Below, one piece after another: positions 1 to 14,574 of a DNA stretch of 64,000 nucleotides (position 1 is its first letter; every line of letters begins with the position of its first letter). Source of the DNA: Vespula vulgaris (lineage: Eukaryota > Arthropoda > Insecta > Hymenoptera > Vespidae); assembly GCF_905475345.1 (NCBI RefSeq), contig NC_066587.1, positions 9,043,070 through 9,107,069 on the forward strand. The letters run 5' to 3'. The position numbers were made by a program, and so were the translations under genes. The notes beneath the pieces were generated by a model. The model had not been told where the DNA came from. It worked only from the letters and a program-made list of their open reading frames with translations, and did not search any database.

Positions 1-1341
1 GACATTGCGGACGATGGGAAAGATATTTTAAACTTACTTTTTTCCAGCAACTAATACTTATTTATCGATTACACAATGTTAATTGACAATTACTCAAGAT
101 TATAAATTGTAATTATCTAAATGGAATAGGAATTGTTTTTTCTTTTGGTATAGAAGAATACCTCAAGCGAAAAGTTTGATTATTTATAACCAATCGATGA
201 GCATCCCACTCGCGAACGTTTAAATAATTGAAACGAATAAATTCCTTGGCAGTGAGCAGTTACAAAAACTGAAGACTCTTTTTCTTCTTCTTCTAATCAT
301 ATTGACTATCGATGTAGCACCACGACGTATTCGTATTTCATTTGAGAGTCACCAAAAGACGTTTTATCGATTTGAAAGGAAAACGTTATACGCTTGGCCG
401 AGTGGCCATTTAGAATTTACATCTCTCGTGGTAGCACTCACCTGGCGGCTTGCCAAAAAGCGTCTACTTTTGTTCGAGCGAAGAGACAAATAGACCGTTC
501 ATCTGAATTCCTTACTGATAGCCTAGGTTCAAACAAGAAGTACCTCCAACGACCGATACAAAGTGACTCTCAACTCTTCGCATCGATCTAATAAAAATGT
601 ACTCCCTGAAAAAGTATCTTTCACTACTGATCGTTTCATTTATAATCATGATTTTATTTATTTATAACAAAAGAAGAAAGAAAAATAAAAAGTTTTGCAG
701 CAATATGATATATTCATAGTATAATTGTATAACAAAAAATATTTTCATGTTTCCTTTTTTGTTTATTTCATTTCTGGATCGTTGCTCAATACAATGGTAT
801 GAACAAATTGTCGTTATTATTATTGTATCTTGAAACTTAGGAGAACAATTTTAAACCATAGATATATATCTTGTTTAAAAAAACGTTTCATCGGAGGACT
901 CATTTTCGAAAAAGAATTTAATCGGTATGATACGCGTTCCGATGCATTTATTCTCTACTTAGGCGATCGCATTTATTTGCATCGTAAAGTGAACTACGGC
1001 GTGACGTCGATTTCTATATTTTTCTACCACGAGGAATATTGAGAAGCGTTTCCTACGAAACGAATCGATCGTTTGCATTAATTTTAAAGGGTGACGCTGA
1101 ACTTTTTATCGACATTTTCTACACACGACCCAAGTTGTTCTTGGATCGTTGGAGTGAAACGAAGTGTCAAAATTTCTCTTGGGAAGTCACATCGGTACGA
1201 GGAAATATAGGTATATCTCAAAGTCAATGTTCTAATAAAACATCCGGCAGAGCCGGTGATTTTCACTTCCCTGAACCACTCCCGGAATTTATCGGACGTT
1301 CTGACCTACGTCCTATCTTCGTCCCGAGGTAAGGAGGTAAT

Positions 1342-1413
1342 AGAGAAAGAGAGGGAGAGAGAGAGGGGGGGAGAGAGAGAGAATGAGAGAGAGAGAGAGA
1401 GAAAGAGAAGGAG
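1342..1413 (+). repeat. (GA)n microsatellite, imperfect
   Basis: GA repeat with GGGG and AAT interruptions, just downstream of a plus-strand donor-like CCCGAG|GTAAGG at 1328/1329. Confidence 0.85.
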
Positions 1414-3706
1414 ATTGCACTTTGGTGGAATAAAGGCAAGTCGGAACGCGAACGACCTAACTCGGTACGCTCAACCCTTGGTTAGAATGCTGAGGGCGGC
1501 TTTTGGGTCGGTCAGGTTGAATAGGACGGTAGATAGTTACCAAACCGCCTATCAGACTAGTAGAACCTACAGGTTGGCGTGACCCGACGTCTTTGGGCTA
1601 ACATTTCGACGTAAATACCTGAACGTTAGTACTACCGACACTATCACAAGCTCCACACACTAGTACAATTATTGAACATTCTTTTTCTATGTTTATACAT
1701 GCACTATATGGAAGCATGTACATGCGATCACGTCTACGTGTTAGCACCTTCGCCCGGTAGTTGACTACTAGAAGCCTTTTCCGATGTTATCAGCTCTTAC
1801 TATTTATAAGGGATAAATTTCCTACAAAATATAAATAGAGAAAATAGCATAAGATTCATTGTGAACAATTAACCCTTTTCAAAGTCTTTCTTTTTTATGT
1901 AAAAATGTAGTCGAAAGATAGATGAGAAACGTCATTAAAAAGGGTCAATTCAATTTTCGAAGCTCGATTCTCGATGTAATTAATTTTATTTCTGGTGAAC
2001 GGAAACGTGCTCGGATGCTGCGTAAATGAACGTGAAATTCCATACAAACGTACGCATTTTTTCGTATCCAATTCTATATATCTCTCTTTTTCTTATTTCT
2101 TTTGTTACTATATATTTATCTCATTCTTCTTACTATAAATTTTTATTGTAAAAATTTCTTTCTCACTTATAAATACATTTGTTTTTTTCTTTCATAGTAC
2201 TCAGAAGACTCGCATCTTTGTTCAGTCTTGCAATCTCCATACCCTCGTGTTATATCTAATTACCTTTCTATAGTTTTTTCTATAGTTGATTATTAATTTA
2301 TTTTCTAAATTTTGGCTTAGTGCATTCCTATAACCAAATGTTAGAACTAAACTTTGTAGCATTTTTTGCGGAAATCACATCCTTTCCTATGTGTTTACGA
2401 CAAGAAGAATATATATGTTTTTTTGTACTAAAAAGTAGTTAGTAAAAATGTAGACAAAAGAACGAAAAAAAAGAGAAATATCATCCACATTAATTAGTTC
2501 GAGTGAGCAGAGCCATCACCGTTACTTAAATAATTGAAAAGATCAATTCATCGAAACTGCCTTTTCACCGCATTCCCGTTCAAAATTATCTTTCGGCAGA
2601 AACTGGTACGCGAGTACGTGTGCAGAGAAATGCATGAACACTCGATGTCACGAATTCAAAAGTACTTCAATTAAGGACGAAAGAAATATAACTTTGAAAA
2701 TGTTGGCCGAGCACGGGCCAAGTCGCGTATTCGTGGGAGTCGATTAAATTTAATTTTATCACTCGTTGGCTACGTCGTTTAACTTCCCGATTTCTTTTTT
2801 TTCTGCTTTCTCTTTCCATTTCTTCGAAACTTGGAATTTTTCCATAAATCGTATAGAAATATTTATACAATGCAAATACTTCGTCCAATTTTTTCGATAT
2901 TTGAATTTGAAAAAAATGTCGTGCAATTACGTTCAATCATATTTGTTATCTTATCACAATCCGTTTGGCGTTAAGTGATATTTCGTTCGTAGGGATTTTC
3001 ACAAAAATATCCAACGTTCGATTTTAGCGTACGTCGACGCGTAAATAAAACGGTAAGAAGAAATAACCTGAACAAGTGGAATAACCGAAGTAGAAATTGA
3101 AATGACGAAGAAAATGGAATTTGAGACGTAATGAATGCCAAACGTAAAATTGAATGTCTTTTCACGAGAAGAAGGAGGGTCTAAGAAGGAGTTCCTGCCG
3201 TTTCCAAGTAACCAAAGTGTTTCTCGATTTTTCAAGTGCGTGCGTCACGAAACGTCATCCTTTATAGCGAAATCTGTATTAAGGATCTACACGGGGAAGA
3301 CGAGGGTAGTACGCATCGAAGATCTGACGTTTTTCTCGCGGGTTATTCGCGAAAGATATAAAAAAGAACGAATGTAGGTCTTTTCGCATGAATCTACCCT
3401 TCGATCCTTACTCCGAAATAAATGCTTCTTTACCCCAATAAATTCTCATACAAAATTCCTTCCTTAAAGGGCAACTTCTTTTCTTTTTTCTTTCGTAATT
3501 GCGTTTCTTCTACGACGAGCTAACGAGCACAATAGATTTCCTTTATTTCGCGCGCTGTTCTTAGATCATAAACAACGTAAAAATTTAAAGGATTAAAATA
3601 TTTATATCATATTTACTATACAGTACATATGTACGTTGAGAGTGATTTTTCGTACATAGTTATGTTGTTTCTATTTAAAAGTACGAAAATATGGGCGAAT
3701 ATTCGA

Positions 3707-3710
<4 letters not shown>

Positions 3711-3746
<36 letters not shown>
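3711..3746 (+). repeat. (GA)n microsatellite
   Basis: An almost pure AG run of about 18 units. Confidence 0.9.
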
Positions 3747-3749
<3 letters not shown>

Positions 3750-4533
3750 GAGGAGAAGGATTTGGAGCGAATATTTCTAAGTGAATTTCTCGTAGCATGC
3801 TAACTCAGGGCCAACCATTACTTCTGCCTTCCATTTCTAGGTCTGTACTTTATTACAGTACTCTCTAATGTAATATTGTTAAGCGTAGATATTCCAGTAC
3901 TTTCTGCATTACACTTAATTAACTCTGCTTGAACGGCAGCGGATATTCATGACATTTGTCAATTAATCTTCGCCTTTAATCGTTCATCAGATACTCGTAT
4001 GTTTCACAAGAATTAAGTACTCATAAGAAGATCGTAAAGCTTTCAAAAGGTAGCTTACTTTCTTGAAACTTCATCAAGAAAATTCGAAAATAGTTTTAAC
4101 TTCGCTACTTTGCTCTTTGGGTTATATCGGCATAAATTAGATTACTTGCTTCCTCCGGCTACTTGCAAGGTGGTTTACGCTTCATTTGCTTAATATAAAT
4201 GTTCCCTTGCTTTTTGTGAGAGTCATAACGCGTATTCATGTGACAGAAGAAGCAAGAGAAAGAACAAAGAGAAATTAATAATGAAAGATTTCGTGACGAT
4301 GAGAATCACATTACCTTGTAATACTTCAATTGCGATCCTTTTCATTTTTCATGAAAGTTAGTTGTATTTGATATTCAACGTGCTTGTTAAAGCGTTTCAT
4401 TGGACTCTCGTTTTATTATAACTTTAACACGAACTTTTCACACATTCATTAAACTTGTAAATCCAATGTGTTTTACGTTATATCATCCTTTTTTAGTACT
4501 TACGAATTTCAGTTCTATAATGAAATGAATCGT

Positions 4534-4542
4534 GTTCTCTTT

Positions 4543-4574
<32 letters not shown>

Positions 4575-4583
4575 GTCTCTTTC
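4534..4583 (+). repeat. (CT)n microsatellite
   Basis: A CT run with CCCT interruptions. Confidence 0.85.
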
Positions 4584-4777
4584 TAGTGAGTCGATACGAA
4601 TCGAGAGTAAAAAAATCCTCGTTCCCTAGATAATGAATCCCACGATCGGAATAACCCCGTCGTGAGAATTAATACAATTCGTTTCTCTATGGCGTTAAAA
4701 GCAGAAAAGAAAGAAAATGGAAGAGGGTGGTAGAGAATTCAGGATACGTGTGATTTCGAGCGCAAAGATGAATTGCC

Positions 4778-4811
4778 CGTCGTCGTCGTCGTCGTCGTCG
4801 TCTTCGTCGTC
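4778..4811 (+). repeat. (CGT)n trinucleotide repeat
   Basis: About 11 CGT units with one TCT break. It reads as poly-Ser or poly-Arg in chance open frames on the two strands; no coding context. Confidence 0.9.
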
Positions 4812-7800
4812 CGGGGTTGAACGAATTATTCCTCCGTCCGTGATAAAATTGCAATTTCTTTCTCCCTCTCCCCAGCCGCGTGTGCAAACTTTGTGCTTCT
4901 TCGAGAAAAGGAAACGAAGAATGAAAAGAGAGAGAATGAAAAGTGAAAAAAAAAGAGAAAAGAGTGAGTGGCCCTTTTATATTTACCAGCTTCTAGAACC
5001 AATCGAAGAGTAGAAGAAAGAAGAGTCTCGATTTCCACGCTTCTCAAGAGGCCGACGAAAAAAAGAACGGTCATCTTGCGCGAGCGATGAACTAAGGTAA
5101 CGTCTCAAAGGAACGATCACAATTACTTTCCTGTGTATCGGCCGTAATAAATGTTGAAAGGATAAAAGTAAAGGGAAGTGAAAGATGGAACGAATAAAAG
5201 TCCTCGACCGGTGAGCCGTGATCGAAATAATAAAGAGCCAACTGAAAGAATTATTTTCATAAAGTACGACGGAACGAATAATTGCGATTTTCTTTGACGT
5301 GATTAAAAGAAGAATCATAGAAAGAAAAAGAGAAAAAGAGATCAAGAAAAACGAGTAATTAAAAGTCGACGAGTGTACGACGAAACGAGTGGCGTTTCTC
5401 TCACGCGTTCTTTTTTTACTCACGCTACAGTGCGACTTCTGACAAGATAATAAAAAAGTTTCGAACTAACCGTCGACTATGATGACGATGGCTAACATTA
5501 CAAGCTTCGTATTTTCATTTCCGTAGTTATTTTTTCGAGCATACCGACATTATGACATTCTTTCTTTTTCTTTCTCTTTCTTTCTATTTCAGAGAAGATG
5601 CGAGCAAACGAAGAAAAAGAAACATTCCCGCGAAACTTGTAATTTAATTTACTTACACACGTGTTACCCTTTGTTATTGTCTCTTATTTCTTAACCGCTC
5701 TTAAAGCGAATGAACAAAAACTGAAATTGTATAAAAAGTGGAAAGAGAAACTAATTACTAACAATGAACAAAGAAAAGAAGTGTTGGGTTGTACGAAATG
5801 AAACTTCTTTTCTTCTCAATTAATTACTAGAGCTCTTATCGTTTACAAAGTGTCCGTAGATCTCTTTCGATTCACTTTCTTATATCTAATCGTAAAAAAG
5901 AAGATCGATTTTACGCAATTCTTTCGAAGCAAAGAACGTATCCATCCTAAGAGTGTTACTAATCTTCTTGAGATCCGTTGAATTGCAACTAACGATGGAG
6001 TGGAAAAAAGGTATGAAAGAGAGAGGTAGAAAGATAGTGCGAAAGAAAACGACGGTGTACGAACGCATGATAGGGTCTGATGCCATCGTTTGCGAAGGGT
6101 AGATTTAGGTGCGGCTGATTGGAATTCGATCGCGAGGTTAAGCGTTCACGTCCGGCTCGAACGCACGCCCGATTCTTCCGATAATCCCGCATATATTCTG
6201 ACGAGCTTTCCACACGAGTTTTCCTTCTCTTCCTTTTTTAGTCTCTCTCTCTTTTTCTCTCTCTCTTTATGCATCGCGGGACCGTTTGATAGATGCTTCC
6301 ACGATTCTTCCTTTTCCTCGCGTTAACGGCTCAATGCTTCTCGATTTTTCAACAGCAGCATTGGATCAAAGCTCCGTTAATATAAAAATAGCGGAAAGTC
6401 GAAGTAAGAAATATGATACAAAAGAATAATATTATAGGAGATGAAAGGTTGATAAATAATATAATTTAAGTATTATTTAAAAAATTATCAATTCAATAAA
6501 TTATAATACAGGACGATATAGGACACAACACTACACGATTCTATGTAATTCTACGATACGAATTTTCCGTTGCTTTCTAATAATCATTCACTTACATATT
6601 TACATCAATATCAATATTTTATCTAATTTCAAAATATATACACGTATAAAAAAAATATACATACGTACAAAAAATATATATATACGTATCTTGACCCAAA
6701 CACAATGCTCTCTCATTCATTATATACAATGTCTTTGGGCAATATTTAAACTTATTAATTTTATACAGAACATTACTACGCTCATTTAGTCTATGATACA
6801 TTACTTACTTTTCTTATCCTATTATCGGTAAACAATAATAAACGTTTTAGGATCTTTTTCTGATAACAAACAAAGAGTAAACAATTCCATGTTTTTGTCA
6901 TAAGTTATTATTCGGATATAGATGTCGTTAACTATTTGTTTGAAATTCGCAAGTTTTATCGTGATTCCGTGAAGAATAAATTCCTGTCCGTCTTCCTTCG
7001 TCCATTTGCACTGCTCTAATTAATTCCACTTCCTCTTCCTCTTCATAATTCGAATTTGTCGTCCTCCTCCATCTTCTCATTCTCTCCCCCGATCGCCACA
7101 ACCTTCCGTTTTCCCGTTGCATTCCTTCGTAGTTATCTCCAGAAAATTAACGCCGGCTCGTATTCAACGTGCTCGGAATCACGATTCTACCAAAAATTTT
7201 CCGGATCCCAATCAGCCTTTAATTCCATCGTTTCATCTTTTCATTATTCTAACACTCGAGAAGGACATATCGAAGAGAGATCATTGTATACAAATATTTG
7301 AATTAACGAAGAAATTTGATATTCGAATTAAAACATTGTTATCCAATTGTTTAAATTATTTTAGAAAAATCGCTACGAACTAGAATAAGAATGAATGTCT
7401 GTCGATCATAGACGACTATGACTACGAAAGTAGATCAATACTTAAATTCGATTTTTCAAATATCATTCAGATATAACGGATAACGTGATTTCGATGAATG
7501 TGGATCTTGTAAGAAGAAGTTTGAAGCGATCACAAGAACGAATCGGATTTTCCAATGTATGTACGAAAGAGAGAGAGAGAGAAAGAGAGAGAAGCAATCG
7601 CTTCTCAAAATTCTTTTTTCTTCTTTCCAACGTACGTCGTTTCTCGATCTCTCAATGACATCGTATCGACGATCATAGCACCGAACCTTCTAACGACAAA
7701 GTAGTCTGCACGTAAATGGAAAAAGATTTATCAGATAAATTGAAAAGATGTCTGTGAACATCGAAGAAGGATCCAAAAAATTTGTTCTCGGTACTCTACC

Positions 7801-8569
7801 CTTTCCCTGCAGTTATTTACCCAACGTTTTCCCTTCTTCCTAGAGAATTATCCGTTCCTCGGTGCGAGATTATATCCGGCAACGAGTTTAGGAAATCAGC
7901 TTGAAAGAACTTTCTCTTCTTCTTTTTTCTTCCCGGAATGAAATTTTGTTCTCCAAAGAGTTCGCTTCCAAGAGATTTTTGTTTTTTCTCTTTAATCGTC
8001 TATCATTATTCGACAGAAGAATTTATACGATCTATATAAACTCGTATATGATAAAAACAACGAACGTCAGAAGAGAATTGCAAACTTGTACATTATTTAC
8101 TTTCGCTATTATCGTAGTATATTACAGTATAATATGTACCGAAGAAGCGAAGGATGAATTTGAACAATTTACGAATATAGAAGAAGAGATTCATATTTTA
8201 ATACTGCATTCTATAATACAAAATGCAAATACCCATAACGAGTGTACAGAATAAATATATTCATTTTTTTTTATTTTATCAATCGTGCGATAGCGCGAAT
8301 AAAATGGATTTAGCTGGATTTGCCTTAGTAGAATCGATTGTATATACATGGATGATCTTCGAATATTATTTTCAACGGTGTCTCGCAATATTGAATTTTT
8401 ATTCGTGCCTCTATGGTTAACAATTTGCATTTCGGTTCATGCCTTGATCCTTTTACTTTTTTGAATGCTCGGTAAAGAATAGTAAATGCATACGTGCTGT
8501 ATGAAGAAACGTTTTCATGTGTTGTTCCCTTACTGTCGTTCGAAAGACGAGATCTAAACATTCTCACGA

Positions 8570-8623
8570 AAGAGAGAGGAAAGGAAAAGGGAAAGGGAGA
8601 GAGAGAGAGAGAGAGAGAGAGAC
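8570..8623 (+). repeat. (GA)n microsatellite
   Basis: A purine tract whose pure AG core is near 8597-8622. Confidence 0.85.
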
Positions 8624-8709
8624 TGAGTGTTAGAACGAAGCTTCAACGGTGACACTTGCATATTGAATAAACGTAGCCTAGAAGGGAAACTCGCGATGTC
8701 AGCCTTCTC

Positions 8710-8710
<1 letters not shown>

Positions 8711-8740
<30 letters not shown>

Positions 8741-8741
8741 A
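8711..8741 (+). repeat. (CGA)n trinucleotide repeat
   Basis: Ten CGA units, a poly-Arg run in a chance frame. It sits in a CpG-rich patch (8.69-8.90 kb). Confidence 0.9.
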
Positions 8742-9460
8742 ATCGCGTTTCCTTGCATTCTGCTGCATTTGATAAACGAGTCCAACGGCTGAGTGGCGAA
8801 GCCGCAGAGACGAGACGAGAAGGCCGAGGAGAAGAAAGAGGAGGATGTGGATGCGAGAGAACGCGTGAAGGAACGAATTTAACTTCAGGGAAAAGCGAGA
8901 AAGCGATAGAGTGAGTGAGAAACGACAGAAAATGACAAGAACGTAAAGGCGAATGAAAAACGCTTTTAAGGCTTACTTTAAAGTGGAAGAAAACGGATAG
9001 AAGAATATACCTTAGAGATTTTCCTTTTATGTGTTATAAAAAGGGATTACGAAAATCAATAATAGTAAACGATAATAACTTATATCCAATAATTATTGAT
9101 CGAAAAAAAAAACATAATAAAAGGATCAACATTTTTTTAATCAGTTTTACGATCGAACATAATAAATTTTTTGAACATGTTCATAGTTTCTACATGTAAG
9201 ATCGAATTATAGAGGAAATTTAAGAAGAGTGGAATTAGTTACGTTCGTGTTCTAAACACCCGAAGGATACTAGATCATGACTAAACGTGCTCTTACGTTT
9301 AGACGGTGTTGTAGCAAGGAATAGTAGTAGTAAAGTCGAACGAGCGCTCGTTTAAGGAATGTCAGATATTAAAATACCACAGGCTCTTCGGCTTTCGCGT
9401 ACCAAAACCAGCATTGCTCGACGAGCGACGAACGCTCGTTTGACTTCCTTCCATTCTTTT

Positions 9461-9510
9461 CTCTCTCCCTCACCCTCTCTCTCTCTCTCTCTTTCTCTAT
9501 CGCTCTCTTT
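9461..9510 (+). repeat. (CT)n microsatellite
   Basis: CT run with a few breaks. Confidence 0.85.
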
Positions 9511-10584
9511 TTTTCACTTTCAAGAAGAACTAGAGCTCGTCCATTCTTTCCAACGATTTTCTGTTGACTTTTCTTTTTTTTTCACATTGCATTTCTCAAA
9601 CTTTTTCTTTCGAAAAAATTTCGGTAACATGTACCAACGATTTTTCCTTTGCATGTGACAATTACAAACGTCCTGTTGCAAGAAAATAGACAAATTTTAC
9701 TCTACTCCGCGTTTCGTTCATATGAAGTAATGCACATTCACCATCCTTTCGATATTAAGAGTACATAACATATATTTCCTTAAAAAGAGAGGATTTTTTC
9801 CTTTCTCGACGTGGCTCGCATTGTAGAACCGAATCGTCGAATTTCTCACTCCTCTCTAAGCATGTCCGACCACTTACTGCTCGATCGTTTCAAAAGCCAT
9901 TACCGTAAAAGGAATTACAAGCTCGAGGGTCCACTTTACGAGATTCCAAGAAACTTTCTCATTTCCAATTCTTAGGCGTTTCTTCAAAATCGGTTCGAAC
10001 CGTTTTAAAGAAATTTTGCGAAGCTATTCGCCTATTGCTTATATATCAAATTCTTCCCGTTCGAATATTTGAATACTTTATGCAGCTCGATTCATAGCAT
10101 TCATGCAAATTCCAACGGTTTCTAATTCTCGACTCTTAATCATATACATATACCCGTATACCAAAGTTCATTGCGTCGGTGGATTAATTGAACCATACTA
10201 CACTTCGTTTCCTTCTCTGCACAGGAAATTTATGTTTAAGTTTCACAGGAAGTTCTTCGCGCCCATGATGTTACGATCTACGACGTTATCCGTTCATTCT
10301 CTTATCTTACAGATTTGCAAAAGAAAAAATATTTATCTTCCGTCGAAATTAAAAGAACGAGACTTGGAATTAGAAATAAAAAAAGAATGAAATCTTTCAG
10401 TCTTCTCTCAGTTCTTCTTCAATAATACGGATTAACGTAGAATAAATTTTATTTTTCCCCAATATTACTGGGTCGGTGGTTGTCCGACGTTCCGCTCGTC
10501 AAAACAGAATAAAACCAGAACACAAAATTCAATTTGGCTCGCTTGAGCGAACGAACTTAGAATATTTCTTTCTCTCTTCCACTA

Positions 10585-10587
<3 letters not shown>

Positions 10588-10643
<56 letters not shown>
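10588..10643 (+). repeat. (TC)n microsatellite, long and pure
   Basis: About 28 uninterrupted TC units. Confidence 0.92.
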
Positions 10644-10647
<4 letters not shown>

Positions 10648-11297
10648 CTCTCTTTCTCCTTCTTTCCATCTATCCATATATTGAACTTCGGTGTTGCATG
10701 TTCTGACAGCGCACAGCTCGTGTAAAATTTTATTTACACCAGTCCTGCTTCGTTGAACGACTGCTTCTATAGTTCTGAAATATACAGAAGTTCCATTTCA
10801 TTTTTCATGGCTATCTCGATCGATGCTGACAATATTCTCGACCCTTCGTATCACAAAATGTGTATGAAGAAAAATACCTTTCTATGAAATCAGACGCTTC
10901 ATATTTGTAGTTTTATCTTGTTTTTATACATAAATAAGAAAAAAAAGAATATATTTATATTATATTGAATATATTTAATAATATACTTGTATTAAGATTA
11001 CGTAAACTCGAAATCTATGATTGAAAACGTTGGAAACACGATGATGTTTCGCTTCACACTTGTTTCTAAACACTGAGCAAATTTCACATTGAACCATTTC
11101 GACACCATGACCAATACAATACATAAGATCACATTTTCACTTTGGTTCAGAGACTGTAGACGCATCCTACTAGATCGCGATATGGTTCAAACCAAGACGA
11201 AGTTTCCTTCCGGTGGACCACAGAACTCTCAACTCTAAATGGGATATTAATGTCCGTCGACGACTCGTTTCACCTTCATTGTTCGCTATATATGTAT

Positions 11298-11342
<45 letters not shown>

Positions 11343-11358
11343 CGTGAGAGAGAAAGAG
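11298..11358 (+). repeat. (GA)n microsatellite
   Basis: A GA tract with AAAG and CGTG interruptions. Confidence 0.88.
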
Positions 11359-11475
11359 GGAAGCGAGGAAGTTTTCCACAGGTTTGCTTCAAATTGCATG
11401 CACGTAACGTCAAAGGCCAAGTGCTCCGTGGTCTCACGACCTATCCGAAATTCATGGTTTGCGCCATCGTAGATA

Positions 11476-11478
<3 letters not shown>

Positions 11479-11520
<42 letters not shown>
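11479..11520 (+). repeat. (GA)n microsatellite
   Basis: About 21 units, 120 bases from the previous GA tract. A minus-strand donor-like CTG|GTAAGTG follows at 11560/11561. Confidence 0.9.
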
Positions 11521-11522
<2 letters not shown>

Positions 11523-12194
11523 ATAGAATATAGGAAACCCACGCCGTACGTTTCACTTACCAGCATTTAAACTGTATAACCAAGAAATCCATACTCAAAC
11601 ACTGTTTCAACGTAACAAAAAATGAATATAACATAATCTGTTTCATCATAAATCAATTTCTAACTTTTTAAAAAGTCATCTGATTGTGATAAGTCTGTAC
11701 ACGCTTACACAACATTATTTTTTATACTTATAAATATATAATGAAAATTAGAAAAAATATACCATAGCTTCAAACTGAAAGTGTAATTTTATATATTTTG
11801 TTGAACGTGATGTCGAAATAAATTAACGTAAAATTTCGTTTAGCGTTTAGAAAGAATAATGAAGAGAAACATTCTCGTATTTCTAATATTTCCAATCACA
11901 GATTACAAACTTACGTAATCATAATCCGAGACTCGTCGTTAGTGACAATCGAAGGTTGAAAAGCTTTGGCGAAGGATAAGTACAGATTTTTTTTTTGATG
12001 ATGGAATGAAGAAAGGAAAAGAAAAGAAAGAGAAAATTTTAAGAAAAGGGTGTCACTCGGCAAGAAAATGCCGCGAGACATTCGCTCCGGCGAACCGAAA
12101 GTGGATGTTACTCGCATCGATTTTTCTGTCCGTTCACCAATAACGCGTCCTGCCGCCATCGCGCGCTCACAGTCAGGAATCCGGCAAGTAAAAG

Positions 12195-12490
12195 CTAGCA
12201 AGCTCTCTCTTTCTTTCTCTTTTACCCATACACCGAACGACTCAGCTTTCTCGCAAAAGCATCTCCCCTCCAGGTTCGACCCTCTCCGCTTCTCCCATCA
12301 ACTCCTCTTTCTTTCTCTTGTCTTTTCTTTGACTTTCCTCCTCTTTCTTTCTCTTCATTTCTCTTCAGTGAAGGGTATAACTCTTGGTTCTGTGCTTTCG
12401 TTCCTCCTCATCGTAGTTTCGACGCCCTCATCAACCCTCATACTCTCTCTTTCTCTCTCTTTTTCTCTCAATCTATCCTCCCGTTTCATT
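12195..12490 (+). repeat. Pyrimidine-rich low-complexity stretch
   Basis: CTTT, CTCTTT and CT runs over almost 300 bases with few purines. Open frames through it are artefacts. Confidence 0.7.
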
Positions 12491-14534
12491 TTCGAGAAAA
12501 ACGAAACTCAATAGGGAGAGGAAAAACAAATGAGAAATAGGATATAGGTTAGTATATACTTCGTACGAAACTCTCCACGGTTTTTCTCTTTTGTTCTCTT
12601 TCAAATAAAGTTGATGAAACGTTTATGAAACCCATTCGATAAATTCATTATCTACAAATCGACGAATAAGATAAAACGAAGTAGTATGTCGGGTAACGAG
12701 TGTTTTCATAAATGGTCGATATTTGACACAACACGGATGCTGCGGATATTCTTTGGTAGATATAGTATATGATATTAGGTAAATACGCTCGATAGTAAAC
12801 TTTTTCGCCTTCGAAAGGCGAACTCGCGCCGATATATTCCATCTTGGAGACTAGATAACACTTCTCTTGAAACAAAAATAACTCCCTTCCTCTCTTATCC
12901 CATTTAAATTTTTCCTATTTGTACGTCTTGCGTTCCATTTTAACTCGGCATCGTGGATAAAGAATGTTGAGTCACGAAGGAGACGAATAAAGTGCATACC
13001 TCGTACACACAGACTTCTCGTTGTTGCACGAAACTCATTTATCTTACAACAAACCCACTCATCCGTCTTTGTTTTATTTTATATTCATACGGTCGTAACG
13101 TTATACGTGAGCTCTGTCGTGTTATTGCAAATGAGGAACGTTTGATCGTGAATGAATAAAATACGCCTACTTTTCTTGCACCCCGTGTATTCGCAAGAAG
13201 AAATACTGATAAGATAAGTCGTGGGGTGCTATGCGTCGAGAGGGATGTCAAACGAGTGTCGCGAGTCATGCGGGTACCGTTAATACGATACTTATTTGAT
13301 TCACTCGTGTTTCTTTCAGCAATACTTTTTCTTCTCTCTTTTTCTTCACAGTATTACTATCAAGCAAAAAGACGCGTGGGGGTTTTTTCCAATTGTATTG
13401 GTAGCAACGGTAACAGCTTGACGAAATGAAGGATGAATCAAAAATAGAAGAGAAAGTTGATAGAAAAAGATGGCCTATTTCAAATATCTTGCTACTCGAA
13501 TGTGCAAGTATTCATATATTTCTCTTACTATTCATATAATACGGAGACTGTTGAAATATTTTAAGATCGAGTGATCTTAAAGAATATTCGAATAAAAATT
13601 GATATGAAAGAATATTGGAATAAAAATAATTCGACGAATAGTCTCACAATCAGCTTCGCTGCCGGTCCCGGTATACTTCGCTCTTTCATTTCTCTATCTC
13701 ACTCGAACTTTCTCGCTACCGGTATTATTCCTTCTCTGTTTCCACCTCCATTCCTGAACAGCGCAGCCTCCACCAGTCGCTGCTACTTTTCATCCGCCTC
13801 ACGCGACCCTCGTCGCTTTTATTGCCGCACTAAACACGCAATCAGCTTATCGGTACGACCACGGCAGAACTAAATTCCACTTTCTACTCTCCCCTCATTC
13901 CTCTTCTCGCCAACCACCCTTCTTCTCTCATTGAACGATCGATCCTTCTGCCTTCCGAAGCAGGGAATACTCCCTTCGACGTACCTATATTCACGCCCGG
14001 ATACGTAAGTACGTCGTACGAGTCGTACCGGAAATAAGAATACTTTGTTTGACAGATGCTTTTTCGAGAAGATACTAGAGAACTATACTTTAGCCTAAAG
14101 TTTCAATGTCTCGGGATTTCGTAGTTCCTTTTTATGTAAATGATATATCAACCCTACGTTAAACGTCATAGAAGAACAATATTAGAAAAACGTTAGCAGT
14201 TCTCATGAGTCGGATATGACGCTTGACTCTAGGTTTGACTCTACTTACCCGACATGATTCGGGTGTTTCTACAAATGTTCATTAAATTAACCGAGTTAGT
14301 TCCGTCCCGAGATAATGTAACACATTAGTCTCAGGGGAGATGTAGCAAGCGTCTCAAGGTTTACAAAGTTCCTGATCGTTCTCTCTATCTTTCTCTCTTT
14401 GTCTCTCTTTCTACTGCTCATGCTCATCTAACGTTTTACCTCCCCGTGGGTAACACTTAATTTACAATCTGGTTTCCCTATTCTTAAATGCCATTAATCC
14501 CGAGAAAGTACGATTCGAGATGTGCTTTTTAGGT

Positions 14535-14574
14535 TCCTCTCTCTCTCGCTCTCTCTCTCTTTTTCTCTCCCTCT
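14535..14574 (+). repeat. (CT)n microsatellite, imperfect
   Basis: Short CT runs with CGCT and TTTT breaks. Confidence 0.75.

Noticed and set aside
4983..5423. 146-codon minus-strand frame, and the 98-codon plus frame at 4717
   Set aside because: It is pyrimidine-rich (Phe/Ser/Leu), opposite a purine-rich stretch. Both strands are open, and composition explains it.
9991..10002. CGGTTCGAACCG as a tRNA B-box
   Set aside because: It is a 12-base palindrome with no A-box, acceptor stem or cloverleaf around it.
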